DNA from: Isoetes taiwanensis
Lineage: Eukaryota > Streptophyta > Lycopodiopsida > Isoetales > Isoetaceae
Reading direction: 5' to 3'
DNA length: 64,000 nt
Assembly (NCBI GenBank): GCA_021234155.1
Contig: JAJEKV010000017.1
Span: forward strand, 3,632,792-3,696,791
The position numbers and the translations under genes were made by a program. The notes under the pieces are model-generated. The model had not been told where the DNA came from and ran no database searches. It saw only the letters and a program-made list of their open reading frames with translations. Below are positions 37,529-48,743 of the stretch, in pieces (positions within the stretch are counted from its first letter, which is position 1; each line of letters opens with the position of its first letter).

Positions 37529-38572
37529 GAACAGGTGAAGCCGGATTGAGTCGGATTCGGGAAGTTTTGGGCACCTTGTTACATGATTGTCCTGGAAGTT
37601 TGAGCTTGCAACCCATGTAAATTCAGCACTGGCATGATTTCCAGCACATTGACGTAGGCCTATCTTCTAAAGAGGACATATCCATTCACATACACAACGA
37701 ATTCATCTGAACAAGCTAGTCATCACTTTGACTTTCCCATTCTATTTATATCCTTCGAGATTTTGAAATCGTATGCATGGGACTTTATTATGGCATTGGC
37801 GTAAACAAGTAAATGTTACAAGAAATTTATCGCTCTTTTTAACCTGGTTCGAACCCAATTAATCTGCCGATGTCTTTGTCATGACATGAACCTTGTTGGC
37901 CGCCGCAAACATTTCTCTTTCCCGACCTGGTGTCATGATCATGTCATGTCTTTGTCATGACATGAACCTAGTGAAAGTTTTCCAACATATAGCTCATTGA
38001 TGTTAGTGTTAGAATATTATTGAATGTCGAAGAAAAATATTTATGCTTGAGTTCTCTCAAAGAGCTTTCAAGAGCTATTGTGTAATCAATTTGGTGAAAG
38101 AATATCTAAAAGAATGAAAAAAAATATTTGTGCACTCTTAACATCCTTACAAAGCATGAAATCAATCTACACATTAGACCTATCCATGCATGTTAAAACA
38201 ACTTTACTACCCCCATAGCCCACTAGATAAAATGTGTCGCAAACAAACTGAATCAACCAGTTTGAAATAACTAGTTCAAAATTCCAATTCCATTGTAGAT
38301 CACCAAAGCAACAAAAGCTAAAACGACATATTATATTCATTGTTGGTTGCCATTCCTCACATAGAAGCCACTATGGGACTGCAGCAAGCACCATAATTGT
38401 TGCACAACCCATTAGGGTTGTGTTATAGAGAATGTGTATATAGGCTTTTCACATATGACTATCACTTATGGATTTTTAGCAAACATGTTCCTAGTTACTT
38501 AATACAGCTTAAATTTCTCCAATTAACTGCAATTGACGGTTCCCCATCATCGCGTTTTAATAACACAATTCA
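37529..38572. other. 5' flank of the PPR gene, no other gene seen
   Basis: Upstream sequence of the minus-strand PPR gene. A direct repeat GTCTTTGTCATGACATGAACCT occurs at about 37,872 and 37,951, with palindromic ATGATCATGTCATG near 37,936. No convincing TATA box was placed. The stretch ends at a chromovirus LTR. Confidence 0.45.
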
Positions 38573-39778
38573 AAGGCCGGCGTTGGCTGGCATAGAACAT
38601 CGGCTAGGGTTGTCCACTCCATCCGCCCCTCCTGTGCACACTTTGCAGATGGGTCGATTCACGCTATGGCTTCGCTATAGCCTTCCGGAGACGCAGACTT
38701 AAGGTATCATTTTTTGAGCCTACTCCAGGGTTCATGATGCCCCGGTCCGATGAGGCAGGTCAAAGAAGCATCCCCTTCCAGAATCACAGTGGTTCCATGG
38801 GTGAGCTAGAGAATACGTGCCGCATTAGCGACCCCCGCATCCGCACCTAATTTTACTCACCCTAAATCTACAAAGTGCATGGTGCCCCATAGGGTCACAC
38901 CACTACACCCAAGGAGTGTCCGGACCCATACCCGCCCCTCACGTGACCGGGCCATCGGGGCCTAGCCCATCAGAGGGAGTCTCGTGAGCCTTTTATGTTC
39001 ATGCAAGACCCCACCCCCACTTCACCTTCAAGTCCCTTCTTTGGTGCTAAGCCATTCCATAGCATCTACGACCCGGTGGTCTCTTGTACACAGGCCGCAT
39101 CTAATGGGAAATACCGGGATCAACCTAGGAGTATACTACTAACATGGCTCAGAGGTCTCTACCCCCCTTAATTCCCCCGTTTCAAGAGCAATACTTATGC
39201 AAAGAACTATCAGTCCATCATTCATGAGCAAGTATCGAGGGGAGATAAAGAGAACTCACCTTTGCAATCAAGGGTTAGTTCCTACAATTAAAGCACAGAG
39301 AGAACAGAAGAAATAAACACTACAAGTGCCCAACAGGGGCGCTGCTCTAGAAATATCAAGCTACACTAACCACTCCACCGAAGTTCCTCTACTGATCCAT
39401 TGTCATTTGGTGCTTCCATCTTCCCTGGACTTGGCGCTCAGCTCTGGACACACAGGTAAAGGTGCTTGGCAAGGTGGGCGCTCAGTTGCTGTTCCTCTTG
39501 ATCGATTTTGGGAGTCAATCAGGGCTAGGGGTCAAGTTGATGATCCAAATTGGAACTTCCCATGCTGGCCAATCGAGTTAGGCCAGGTGGCGCTCCCCCA
39601 AATAGCCAATTAGTATTATTCAATTAATTGGATAATTATCCTTTAATGGTTTAATTTAGCATAGCTAAATTAATCCCTTTTAGGTCAATGTCAAAATACC
39701 CCATGGTAGCATACCTTTACTGGTGATGTGTCAGTATATTATTTATACGTATCCCGTATAAATACATGGAACGTCACA
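38573..39778 (-). repeat. 3' LTR of the minus-strand chromovirus (left-truncated)
   Basis: Starting on the minus strand at 39,778 (TGTGACGTTCC), directly downstream of a polypurine tract, this LTR runs left to about 38,573. There the homology with 13,480-14,783 and 22,073-23,353 stops, so roughly the last 390 bases (R/U5 end) are missing. Its first ~190 bases resemble the U3 ends at 9,578 and 18,093 rather than those of family 1, so it is a U3 variant or chimera. The first 25-60 bases form a foldback around TTTATACG/CGTATAAA (about 39,742-39,762). Confidence 0.75.
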
Positions 39779-39790
39779 TTCTCCCCTTGT
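39779..39790 (-). promoter_or_regulatory. Polypurine tract of the minus-strand chromovirus
   Basis: The plus strand TTCTCCCCTTG gives a purine run AAGGGGAGAA on the minus strand, immediately before the LTR start TGTGACG. Polypurine tracts prime plus-strand DNA synthesis during reverse transcription. The same tract next to an LTR edge recurs at 6,396, 14,784 and 18,094. Confidence 0.7.
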
Positions 39791-40378
39791 CCTCAGCATT
39801 GGGGTTAGTTAACTAGAGACAGTTAATCGAAGAACTGAAGTAGGAGAAAATGTACTTAAGAAATTTGGACAGTAATATATTGAAGTTCAAAATATAACAG
39901 AGTGCAAGCACCAAGGTGCATTTTACAGACTTATCATCAAAAAAAAAGTTTAAGGACTAAAGTCCCATTTCAAAACATCATAAACAACGGAAATTAATAC
40001 ATGTAGACAAAACGGATCTGAAAAAGTTGGGCCATCAGCAACCCTCTATGCATGGGCAGGTCACGAACTGCTTACTGGCCTGCACATGTCAATATATCAG
40101 TATATATGAATAATATAATTAGATTGTGGTTGAAGGGACCACCCCCTATAATAACTAAAAGAAAATCCTATCTACCGGGGAACCTATCATGTCTATAGTT
40201 TGCAATTCATTGCGGCATAAGGAATGGTCAAATTCCCATTATGGCCGAGATGAATGCAGCCTATCAACTATATGCTCTGCAAGCAACTCGTGGTCATGCC
40301 AACATCGACAGTACACCACGTCCTAGAGAACACAAAGGTGATCTCATCATCGGTAACTATTGTTATTTTACGATGCAT
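39791..40378 (-). other. 3' untranslated region of the minus-strand chromovirus
   Basis: No coding sequence lies between the chromodomain stop and the polypurine tract. The part up to about 40,120 is homologous to 18,094-18,470. A hairpin-prone GCACCAAGGTGC sits near 39,908. Confidence 0.6.
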
Positions 40379-41255
40379 CTACCCCTCTAGAGCGTTACCC
40401 CTGGCAATCAAGCTTTCAAGCTTACCGCCGGCTGCAGGGTTGATAGCATCGTTAATGGTGCGGCCCTGAGATTCCCGCATGAAGTCCGGATAGTGCTTCT
40501 CAAGGTCTATCTTCATCACCCAGGTAGCATCTTCAACTGGTAAGTGTTTCCACTTAACCAAATATTGCAACATTTGAGTCCTTCTGGTTTGTTTATAAGC
40601 TCGATCGAGAAGAGCTTCAGGCACTATCTCTAGCTGCTCCTCTGTCATTTCTAGGAGGGTTGGGGTATCGAGAACCTCCTCTGGATCAGGGGTGTGTTGT
40701 TTCAGAAGACTCACGTGAAAGACCTTGTGGATCTTCAAGCGGGGTGGCAAATCCAAGCGATATGCCTGTTCTCCAACACGTTCAATGATGTTGAATGGCC
40801 CAGCCCATCTGGGTGCCAGCTTCTTGCAGTTACCAATTTTAAGTTTGGCCTGTTTTACCTTAATCTTAAGCCAAACCGAATCGCCCACCTGGAAGATTCG
40901 TGGGGTTCTGTGCTTGTCTGCTACACTCTTGACGCATCGCAAGCAGCCTAATAAGTAACCACTTAACTTCCTCAACCAAAGCTTGCATTTGTAAGAGGAG
41001 TTGTTGAGAAACCTCCACCTTAGAAACTGGGTTATGCCATGTGTCTGGAGTAAGGCATTGATATCCATAATTTATCATGAAGGGAGACATTCTGGAAGAT
41101 TCCTGCTTCATACTGTTATAGGCAAACTTCGACTCGTAAATATAGTCACCCCATTGTGATTGCTTACTCCACACATAACTTCGTAGCATATCCTCTATAA
41201 TACGATTGGTACGTTCTGTCTGACCATCCGTCTGAGGATGATAGGCCGTACTCAT
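40379..41255 (-). CDS. Chromovirus integrase C-terminus and chromodomain (two frames)
   Basis: The 229-residue frame at 40,379-41,068 holds the integrase C-terminal GPY/F-like region (PRWAGPFNIIERVGEQAYRL), the heterogeneous linker (HKVFHVSLLK), and a chromodomain (MLQYLVKWKHLP then ATWV), which targets integration to chromatin carrying particular histone marks. The overlapping frame at 40,866-41,255 encodes the end of the integrase core with the third acidic catalytic residue in PQTDGQTERTN, and the following SQWGDYI..FAYN segment. A frameshift near 40,990-41,070 separates the two. Upstream it joins the integrase N-terminal part. Confidence 0.85.
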
Positions 41256-41861
41256 AGCAAGCTTTGTCTGGATGGTGGCAAAGAAATCTTTCCAGAATGC
41301 ACTTACTTAATTTGGGATCTCGCCCGGATACAATAACTCGGCCGCATTCCATGTAATCTAAAGATCTCCTTTCAATAATAGCAAAGCGGTATCGAAAGCG
41401 GTATCCGTGGTACGACATGGCAAGAAATGAACCATTTTCGACAATTTGTCGACCACTACCATCAATGCATCATATCCACGGAAAGTACGTGGAAGGCCCA
41501 CAATGAAATCCATGGTTATCACTTCCCACTTAGCGTTGGGTACATCCAGAGGTTGTAACTCTCCTGGAATCCTTAATTGCTCAGCCTTGGTTTGCTGACA
41601 CACCTGACACTGCTTAATGTACCTAGCAATATCCTTCTTCATAGAAGGCCAAAAATAACACGAGCGGATCTTGAAGTAAGTTTTCATAAAACCCAAGATG
41701 TCCAAATATATAGGGTGTTGCAGCGTGTCATGGAGAATTAGCTTACGCACTCCTGAAGTCTCTGGTACACACAACTTATCCTTGTAATATAACAAGTTGC
41801 CCTCTTTCTTATACGAACGAAAAGCGTCACGTTCTTTATCTGTGCGTGCTTCCTTATTCAA
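41164..41861 (-). CDS. Chromovirus integrase: zinc-binding domain and catalytic core (frameshifted)
   Basis: The frame 41,358-41,861 begins with an HHCC zinc-binding domain (LILHDTLQHP, then CQVCQQTK) and the first catalytic aspartate in TMDFIVGLP. The second aspartate is in the next frame (VSGRDPKLSK, about 41,310), and the glutamate is in PQTDGQTERTN in the frame starting at 41,255. Thus all three of the DDE triad residues are present but spread over three frames, with breaks near 41,390 and 41,270. Integrase inserts the retroelement DNA into the host chromosome. Frame changes may be consensus errors. Confidence 0.85.
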
Positions 41862-41867
41862 ACTATC

Positions 41868-43073
41868 CTAAACATCACGGAACTCGGGATCTGTGGCCAA
41901 GGTTTGTTCTATCTGTTTCCCAAACTCACTAGTGAGTGTGGAAATTGCATTACAATGGGTTCGGGTTACCAAGGGATGGCGTGACAATGCATCCGCAACC
42001 ACATTGTGCTTCCCAGGCTTATACATGATCTCAAAGTCATACTCCTCCAGGAATTCCATCCATCTTCTCTGACGGAGGTTGAGATTTGGCTGGGTGAATA
42101 AATAACGGAGACTCTGATGATCTGTATCAAGGTGGAATCTTCTACCAAGAAGGTAGTGTCTCCATATACGCAACGCGCGAACGACAGCCAGCAATTCCTG
42201 ATCATGGGTAGGGTAGCGTTGTTCGGTCTCGTTCATCTTCTTAGAATCGTAAGCTATAACCCTTTCTTCTTGCATGAGAACTCCGCCGGTAGCAATCTTA
42301 CTGGCATCCGTTGCTACTAGTTTATCCTTCTCAGGATCAGGCAATGTGAGGACTGGTGCTAACGTTAAGGCATGCTTAAGCTTCTGGAAACTGTCCTGGA
42401 CCTTTGCTTTCCAATGATCCATCCAATCCTTGACTTTCTCATGCTTTGTAAGGTCGGTAAGAGGTGCTGCAATTTTTGCAAAATCCTTAACAAATTTCCG
42501 GTAATATCCTGCCAATCCCAAGAAACTTCGGACCTCTGACACATTACCAGGAATAGGCCAATCCTTGACTGCCTCAATTTTTGCTGGATCCGTAGCAATT
42601 CCGTCGGCCAAAATGACATGGCCTAAATAGTCCACCTTCGGAGTGGCAAACTTGCACTTAGAGAACTTGGCAAAGGGCTGGTGACGTCTTAGCTTTTGTA
42701 GGGCCAACCTAAGATGTTTCTCATGCTCCTCTAGAGTTTTACTATAGATGAGAATGTCATCAAAGAAAATAACAACAAAGTCATCCAAGTATTGGCGGAA
42801 GACATCATTCATTAACCGCATAAAAGTCGCGGGGGCATTAGTTAATCCAAAAGGCATAACAGTAAACTCATAATGCCCATATCTTGTGCGAAAAGCAGAT
42901 TTATGGATGTCCTCCTCCTTAATCCTTATTTGATGATATCCGGAACGTAAATCAATCTTTGAGAAATACTTAGCCCCTTGCAACTGGTCCATTAGATCAT
43001 CTGCCCTAGGTAAAGCATAGCGATTTTTGATGGTATGTTTATTGAGCTGTCTATAATCAATACACATCCTCAA
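41868..43073 (-). CDS. Chromovirus reverse transcriptase-RNase H (intact 401-codon frame)
   Basis: The RT motifs are in order: [45 protein letters not shown], and the catalytic FFDDILIYS with its two aspartates, then the thumb ([15 protein letters not shown]). RNase H follows with [13 protein letters not shown], the glutamate in THDQELLAV and [10 protein letters not shown], ending in [12 protein letters not shown]. The enzyme copies the element's RNA into DNA and removes the RNA template. The frame lacks its upstream connection to the protease because of indels at 43,080-43,200, where the start of the RT ([15 protein letters not shown]-like) is still visible. The call is certain; activity is unknown. 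Confidence 0.95.
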   Translation of the reverse strand: MRMCIDYRQLNKHTIKNRYALPRADDLMDQLQGAKYFSKIDLRSGYHQIRIKEEDIHKSAFRTRYGHYEFTVMPFGLTNAPATFMRLMNDVFRQYLDDFVVIFFDDILIYSKTLEEHEKHLRLALQKLRRHQPFAKFSKCKFATPKVDYLGHVILADGIATDPAKIEAVKDWPIPGNVSEVRSFLGLAGYYRKFVKDFAKIAAPLTDLTKHEKVKDWMDHWKAKVQDSFQKLKHALTLAPVLTLPDPEKDKLVATDASKIATGGVLMQEERVIAYDSKKMNETEQRYPTHDQELLAVVRALRIWRHYLLGRRFHLDTDHQSLRYLFTQPNLNLRQRRWMEFLEEYDFEIMYKPGKHNVVADALSRHPLVTRTHCNAISTLTSEFGKQIEQTLATDPEFRDV

Positions 43074-43731
43074 GGAGCCATCCTTTTTCTTAACAAAAAG
43101 GATAGGAGCGCCAAAAGGCGAAACACTAGGTCGAATGAAACCTAGGTTTAGTAGCTCCGAAGGCCGCTTCTAAGCTCTCGCCAACTCAAAGGGGACTCAT
43201 ACGGCACGGGCCTTACTTGGTAGGCTTAGTACACGGTTCTAAAGCTATTTCACATTCTACCCCTCTAAAAGGAGGAAGCTTCTGGATCTCATCTGGGAAA
43301 AGATCGCTAAATTCACCGGAGAAGATTAGCAATCCCTTCCGCAAGGTATCGATTACTTTTACGCTAACATCCGACTCAATGGAGGCAAGTCTAATGACGC
43401 AGAGGAGCTTATCCTTGCGTGATAGCTTTTTCTAACTGCACCGATGGACATAGACTGCATAATAGGGTTGAATGGATCACCTTTTATAGTCACGCGGGCT
43501 CCATTAGCGGCGTTGAAGGTAACTTCCGTTTCTCGCAGTCTATATTGGCCTTTGCAAATGCTAAAAATTCCATACCAACAATAAGATCATATTTGCCAAT
43601 ATCCATTATCTCGCACCCAAGGTAACCGGGTGCACCCGGCAATCGCATCTTAAGGTTATCGCGACGGCCATGAGTGTGTCCGATCTTACCACCGGCTAAA
43701 GTGGCGAGGGTTTGGTCGGGACCTCAAAGTT

Positions 43732-43968
43732 TCAAAGCCGCAATACCTGGGCCATTCTAGGAGAAGCAAAATTATGTGTACTACCCGTATCCATCAGAAT
43801 TATGAAAGGTTTGCGGTCTACTTGACATATGGTGGAAATAACGGCAGGCTGACTTTCAGCATTGCCGGTTTCAATAGCTGCAAGGATATGGGACTCACGC
43901 GGAATATATTGGAGCCTCCTCCTCGATAGGTGGTGTGGACTCAAGGTCATCCCAATCGAGGTGGCCAT
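43732..43968 (-). CDS. Chromovirus aspartic protease (fragment)
   Basis: The frame contains FIILMDTGSTHNF, the DTG active site of retroviral-type aspartic proteases, which cleave the Gag-Pol polyprotein as homodimers. The preceding ISTICQVDRKP fits the start of the fold. The C-terminal flap and the ILG-D motif are lost to frameshifts between 43,200 and 43,700. It lies between gag and RT as expected. Confidence 0.85.
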   Translation of the reverse strand: MATSIGMTLSPHHLSRRRLQYIPRESHILAAIETGNAESQPAVISTICQVDRKPFIILMDTGSTHNFASPRMAQVLRL

Positions 43969-43989
43969 GGCCGACTAAGGCACTCAAGG

Positions 43990-45160
43990 CGTGACATAGG
44001 GACAATTCATGATGAAGTGCCGGGCCGCATACACCTATAGCATGCCTTATCTCGTCTGAGCTATTTCTCGAGCCTCTTTGGGAATGGATCGTAAGAGGTT
44101 AGAACTTCCTTACCGACATTGTTCGGTTTATTGGGCGTCTTGAAGGTGACTTTTTTCCCCTGGCGTAGGAAGAGTTCTCACGAGGGGCCCCGGATCGGGT
44201 GAACGGCCCTTATAAGGCGGTACGGGCATGGCCGGAGTAAGATCTTTGACGCGTTTCAAGGCTTGGCGTGTCCTCTTCAAGGCTCAATGCCTTAGCCTCG
44301 ACCCTGAATCGACTTGGATCTATGGCCTTAACCATTCGCTTAATGGATGGGGCCAACCCTTCAATATAGCCCTCCACTACCCTCTTTTCATTCATACCCG
44401 GCACATATAACCTCAGGCGCATGAATTCATCTGTGTAAGCCTGAACTGACATAGCCTTTTGCTCCAACCGGTTAAAAGTTTGAATTTGTTGGCATTTGTG
44501 CGCACGAGGCACGTAATGCGACTTAAAGGCTTTGGCAAACTTTTGAACTTGCACTCGTCATCGGATGCTTGGTTTCGCATAGCCCTTCCACCAAATACGG
44601 GCAGCCTCGCAAAAGGTTTTGTGGTGGCAACCTTTCCGTATCCTTTTCGTCATACCGTAGGATTTTCCAAACTCCTTCATCTCGCCCAACCAGGACTCTC
44701 GTGATTCAGTCCGCCCTAGATTTCCCATCAAACGGGCCAATTTCCTATTCTTCCATATACTAGTTATGGCCGATCAACCGCCTTCTTGCATACTCTTTGT
44801 CCCGGGGCTTTGCATGGTCACCGAATGATAGAGACGACTTGGGAGGACCGTAGTGGCTGATTGTGAGGAGGTGGCACTATCCCTAGAGGAACTCCGACGA
44901 CGTTTAGAATGGTGCCTCCTTTGTGCAGGCACGGGGCCTGGTTCAGGTGCAAGTGGCTGCTGTGGTGGTGGACTTGGCGGTAATGGAGGTAACTCCGGTC
45001 CGTCTTCCTGCATGTGATGTGGTGGATTGGTGTTTAGCACATAAGCTTGTAACTCGACTAGTTGCCTCTTCATCAACATAAGTTCCTGCTCAGGTGTTAG
45101 TCGACTGGCATTCGAGGGTGTCTGCCAGGCGGCGTTGCGTGCACCGTCTATATCGAGCAT
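43990..45160 (-). CDS. Chromovirus Gag with CCHC zinc knuckle (frameshifted)
   Basis: The N-terminal frame (44,774-45,160) begins at a methionine and has an EQELMLMKRQLVELQAYV helix, then a proline-rich stretch and an arginine/serine-rich tail. The capsid-like retrotransposon Gag region (44,210-44,740) shows ARIWWKGYAKPS, then KFAKAFKSHYVP, FNRLEQKAMSVQAYTDEF and VEGYIEGLAP. A zinc knuckle C-Y-R-C..RPGH-like..NCP is visible near 44,000-44,045. Gag packages the element RNA. Indels are dense from 43.99 to 44.75 kb, in contrast to the clean N-terminal part. Confidence 0.85.
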
Positions 45161-45590
45161 AAAAAGGTATAAGCAGAATTATAGTGACATCAAGTCTCAC
45201 AAAGAATATCATTTCGGATAGTATTTAGAGAGAATACATAAAAGAGTACAATAGCAAGGATCTTTATCGTAAGTAAGATTAGAGATCATTACATTGGTAG
45301 TGACAAAACTGAAAGTGATATAATACAGAAACAGGTATTATACATTGGACATTTCTTGAACTCACACATAACAAAAAAACAAAACTGAGGGGACCGGGCC
45401 TAGGGCTGCGCAAAAGGGTACAAGATAGAGTCGCTGAACGCCTCGCATGCCTCTCACTAACTAACTTGAGCGAGCCCAGGCCCGGACGATAACAGTTGGT
45501 AGTCCAAATGGGGCTAATGATAAGGAGATTAAAGAGCCTCCTTAGTGCATAGAAAATCTGCCACAAGTGATCGTTGGCATCAGCAAAGCT

Positions 45591-46700
45591 TCATGCCTTG
45601 TCATGTCCCAATAGTCCCATGTTCGACGGAAGAGTTTGCTGCAGATCCTCGTAAGCACGCTCACGGAGAATGTTGATGATTTCCAATCCCTTGGCTGGAT
45701 CATAAGGCTCTCCCTCTTTCCGCAGGTTCCCCACCTCGTAATCATCACCATCCCGCCGGGGTACCCCGCATCGTTGGCCATAATCCTGTTCTGGAGGTCC
45801 TGGATCGTCCCTTCGGATGTCATTTGTGTTCCTTTCCTCAAACTCAGCGAGGTCATAATCTGCAAGATAGCAAGAATGAATATACAATGTGGAACAGTTG
45901 CTTACACTCGAAACTCTAATAGATACAAGGAAGTATCATGGAAGAAAACAATATAATTGTATTCATCGATACAATAGTCATAAATTATAAGGAAATGGCA
46001 CATATATTATAAAATGGCTAAGGAAAATGCCAAATCAAAATTCTACAACTATACGCAGTACAAGATGCGTGATACAAGTGTCTAAGCGGTAGCGCATCAA
46101 AGTAACACTGGGGCTAGCAGAGAGAGCGGCTCGAGCTGCTGCCTCCGGTGGTAAGCAAATGGTTAAGGGTGCCGCCACAAGGAGTCGCATATTGGCGCAG
46201 CCCGCCACGTCCCCCAATGCTGCTATAGCCAAATCTCGTCGGACCAATGTAATGGTAGTGGCGTGATAGTCTATCTTCTTATGGCCCGCCAAAGTGGATA
46301 TGGCATGGAGCGCCCACCAAGAAGCTTCAGAAGAAGGCCCTAAGTTCTTGGAGAAGAACAAGACCTCACCTTGCCGAAAGGCTGAAAGAAAGAATCGGGG
46401 CACATGGTTGCCCATTGCCCTAATCTGAGGATCCCTAGAGGTCTCCGCTTCCTTTTCCAAGTTGACTGGGATCTTCTCCTGCTCTGCTTCTTCCTTGTCA
46501 TCTCTAAGACTTACCTTGGTGTCCCAAAGGTCTTCCTCTTCCTGACTCACCTCTCCATGGTGATTTGTAAAGGCTGATCTGCCGGAGGAGGCCGCGTCTG
46601 AGCTGCAAAGTGCTCCTCCGGAGGCTGGGGTGTCTCGGTCAAGAAGAACTGCCGAAGTGACAAGAGGGTCTCAACGGGCTCTAACTCTTCTGGCCGGTGT
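45591..46700 (-). CDS. Uncharacterised gene-like segment, probably two exons
   Basis: I do not recognise a family. On the minus strand an open frame from about 46,680 (EELEPVETLLSLRQFFLTE, then a PPPADQPL stretch) leads, after a one-base shift near 46,550, into a 171-codon frame. That frame has an acidic N-terminal part (SQEEEDLWDTKV) and an alanine/leucine-rich helical part (SEASWWALHAISTLAGHKK; RRDLAIAALGDVAGC) that recalls ARM/HEAT-type helices. A second open block (45,591-45,860) follows a TATCTTGCAG acceptor and encodes YDLAEFEERN..YEVGNLRKEGEPYD..ILRERAYEDLQQTLPSN before a stop. It sits just upstream of gag of the minus-strand chromovirus and on the same strand. It could be a host gene remnant or an extra retroelement reading frame. 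Confidence 0.4.
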
Positions 46701-46880
46701 CACATTTAAGGGTCTGGACGGGACTCAAACCCACTACCTCTGGAGTGGTAGCCGCAACCCCTAACCGAAAAAAGGCCGATGATTTGGACCGAAACCAAAT
46801 CACACGCCTCCAGACCGGAGATAGCTAATCATCACACTATCCTCCCCTCAAGGCCCCCCCTCCTTGAAGGCTTGCAACCG
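46700..46880 (-). repeat. tRNA-like (SINE-type) remnant
   Basis: On the minus strand, CTACC..GGTAG (an anticodon-arm-like hairpin at about 46,734-46,751) is followed by GTGGGTTTGAGTCCC, a B-box/T-arm-like element, at 46,719-46,733. An A-box-like phrase GTGTGATGATTAGC lies about 90 bases upstream, too far for a functional tRNA. It lies between the gene-like segment and the plus-strand gag. The call is tentative. Confidence 0.35.
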
Positions 46881-47013
46881 GGGAAATTGGGGGCGGACCG
46901 AACTCGATCTGCAAGGGACTGAACACCGAGGAGTTTGAACCGGAATCCCTTACCGGTTCTTGTCTGCTCTGATCCTAAGCATTTTTTTGCTCATATTTGG
47001 CGATTTTATATCT

Positions 47014-47796
47014 ATGGAGGAGGTTCCGACTTTATTACAGCAGGTCCAGCAGCTTGTTCAAGTATGCCAGCAGTTGCAGTTGGACAATAAAGAGCTTAAG
47101 GAACGTATTGCTTCACACAAATCGCTTCTAGCTTCGGGATTGAGGCTATCAGAGCCTAAGATCAGCCTGCCAGAGAAGTTTGATGGCACTCGGTCCAAGC
47201 TCCGCGGTTTTTTGAATCAGATCAGGCTTGTGATTCAGCTCCATCCTCATAGATATCCCACAGCTCAAGAACAAGTGGGGCTGATTGGTTCTCTTCTCAC
47301 AGGGCCAGCTCTAAGTTGGTTTGCTCCTTTATTGGAGAAAGGAGCCCCAGAGTTGCAAGATTTTGCTGCTTTCACTGCAGAACTCGAAGCATGCTTTGGA
47401 GACACCGATCGTCGGCGCCGCGGCGATCCACAAAACTTTGCAACTTAAGGCAAGGCTCTCGCCAAACTTGATATATGCATCAGAATTTTGGCAAATTAAG
47501 CGGTAGATATTGCAGGGATGATATTGCACCGAGATTGTTTTCGAAGGGGGTTCGTTAGAGGATGTCAAAGATATGTTGTTGTTTATGGAGGATCCCCGGA
47601 GTTTGGAAGAAGCCATCAGATTTGCAGTTCGATGTGATAATCGGCTCTTCGAACGTAGGCAAGAGAGACGTAGTCAGGTCTTTCCAATTACACAAGCGCC
47701 TATAGCTACGCCTTCCCGGCCTCATCCGTAGAATCTAGCGGATCTAGGGCGAGCCTATGCAGATTGATCGCGCTCAGGATCCTTATGCGCCGAGAA
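47014..47796 (+). CDS. Plus-strand chromovirus Gag, N-terminal part (interrupted)
   Basis: The likely start is the methionine at 47,014 (MEEVPTLLQQVQQLVQVCQQ), a coiled-coil opening. The capsid-like region follows: LPEKFDGTRSKLRGFLNQI, then GSLLTGPALSWFAPLLEK and CFGDTD. After an indel near 47,400-47,560 the frame resumes as MEDPRSLEEAIRFAVRCDNRLFERRQERR, followed by an EPMQIDRAQD segment. The upstream 54 bases are also open but hydrophobic and less typical. At 47,797 a TIR element interrupts the gene; the zinc knuckle continues at 54,202. No 5' LTR of this family is visible upstream. Confidence 0.85.
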
Positions 47797-47971
47797 CACA
47801 AAGCCCAAAATTGAATCAGTATGACTTTTTAACCATAGTTTGTTGGTGAAAGTCAAACATTTAAACCGGTACCGGTTTGTGGGCCAAAAAGTTTACAAAC
47901 CATATCTGGTTATGCAACATAGCTCCTTGATATGATCTAATAGTGTGATAAACAAACACTATTTTTTTAAC

Positions 47972-48102
47972 GATAAGTGGATCTTGTTATGCAACATGGT
48001 TCATTATTACGATTTGATAGTCGATAAGCGAATCTTGTTATGCAACATGGTTCATTATTATGATTTGATAGTCTGATAAACGAACCTAGTTTTCTGACAT
48101 GG
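47972..48102 (+). repeat. 51-bp tandem repeat near the left end of the TIR element
   Basis: Units start at 47,972, 48,023 and (partial) 48,075, each beginning GATAARYGRAYCTTG-like and containing TTATGCAACATGGTTC, with TTTGATAGTC at the end. The word TTATGCAACAT also occurs just before, at about 47,913. Such clusters near element ends are typical of transposase-binding subterminal repeats in CACTA elements; that role is inferred. Confidence 0.7.
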
Positions 48103-48273
48103 TAAGTGTAGTTGATAGCTATTCCTACTTAAAGTATATGATGTATCATATTGCTTTTTGACAAGATGTTTTACCACATTTTTCTTCTTTGCTTTTATAA
48201 TGGTGGTAATTCAACATTTTATTTTTAAAATGGGTTGTACATATGATATGGTACAATGTAGTGTCTTATAGGC

Positions 48274-48395
48274 ATGGTTTCTACATGAGATATACCGGTG
48301 GTAAGTATGTGAATATGGTTTCTACATGATATGCTATGGTGGTATGTGAATATGGTTTCTACATGTGACATACCCATAGTGGTAAGTATTTGAAT
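48274..48395 (+). repeat. ~40-bp tandem repeat near the left end of the TIR element
   Basis: ATGGTTTCTACATG begins units at 48,274, 48,315 and 48,352, each followed by an ATAY..GGTGGTA..GTGAAT phrase. Spacing is 41 and 37 bases. It lies 170 bases after the 51-bp repeat block and may be part of the same subterminal repeat region. Confidence 0.7.
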
Positions 48396-48743
48396 ATTCG
48401 AAAGTGTGACTAGTTATTAGGGGCATTAAATTTATTTACACATCTATGGGACCAAGGAGTCGAACCTTGGAAAATCCAAATCCCTTAAATCACTTTGAAT
48501 TGGAGCCTCGACTTAAATGTGGGTTATAACATTGAAAGGAATTCTCTGAAGTTCATTTCAGTGTCGTTTTATCTTGATTCCGTGCCAAATAATTCATCTC
48601 TTCATTTAAATTTTTTTGCCAGATTGGTTTTATGCAGTGATAGATGCTTGAAGTTCAGAATCCATTCTAAAACTTAATCTCTTCTGGAAAAGGCATGTAA
48701 TATCGGTCGATCGAATGAGAAGGCATGCCCCTAGATTTGTTCC

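Larger units (their letters stand above)
39779..45160 (-). mobile_element. Ty3/gypsy chromovirus, minus strand, 5'-truncated
   Basis: On the minus strand the domain order is gag, CCHC knuckle, protease, RT, RNase H, integrase, chromodomain, polypurine tract and 3' LTR, which is the Ty3/gypsy order with the chromovirus chromodomain. No 5' LTR or primer-binding site (TGGTATCAGAGC) was found upstream of gag at 45,160-46,700, where an unrelated gene-like segment begins, so the 5' end is lost. RT-RNase H is an uninterrupted 401-codon frame. Gag-protease (43.1-44.7 kb) and integrase (near 41,390) carry frameshifts. At 39,791-40,378 lies the 3' untranslated part. The element is unlikely to be autonomous as sequenced. 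Confidence 0.9.
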
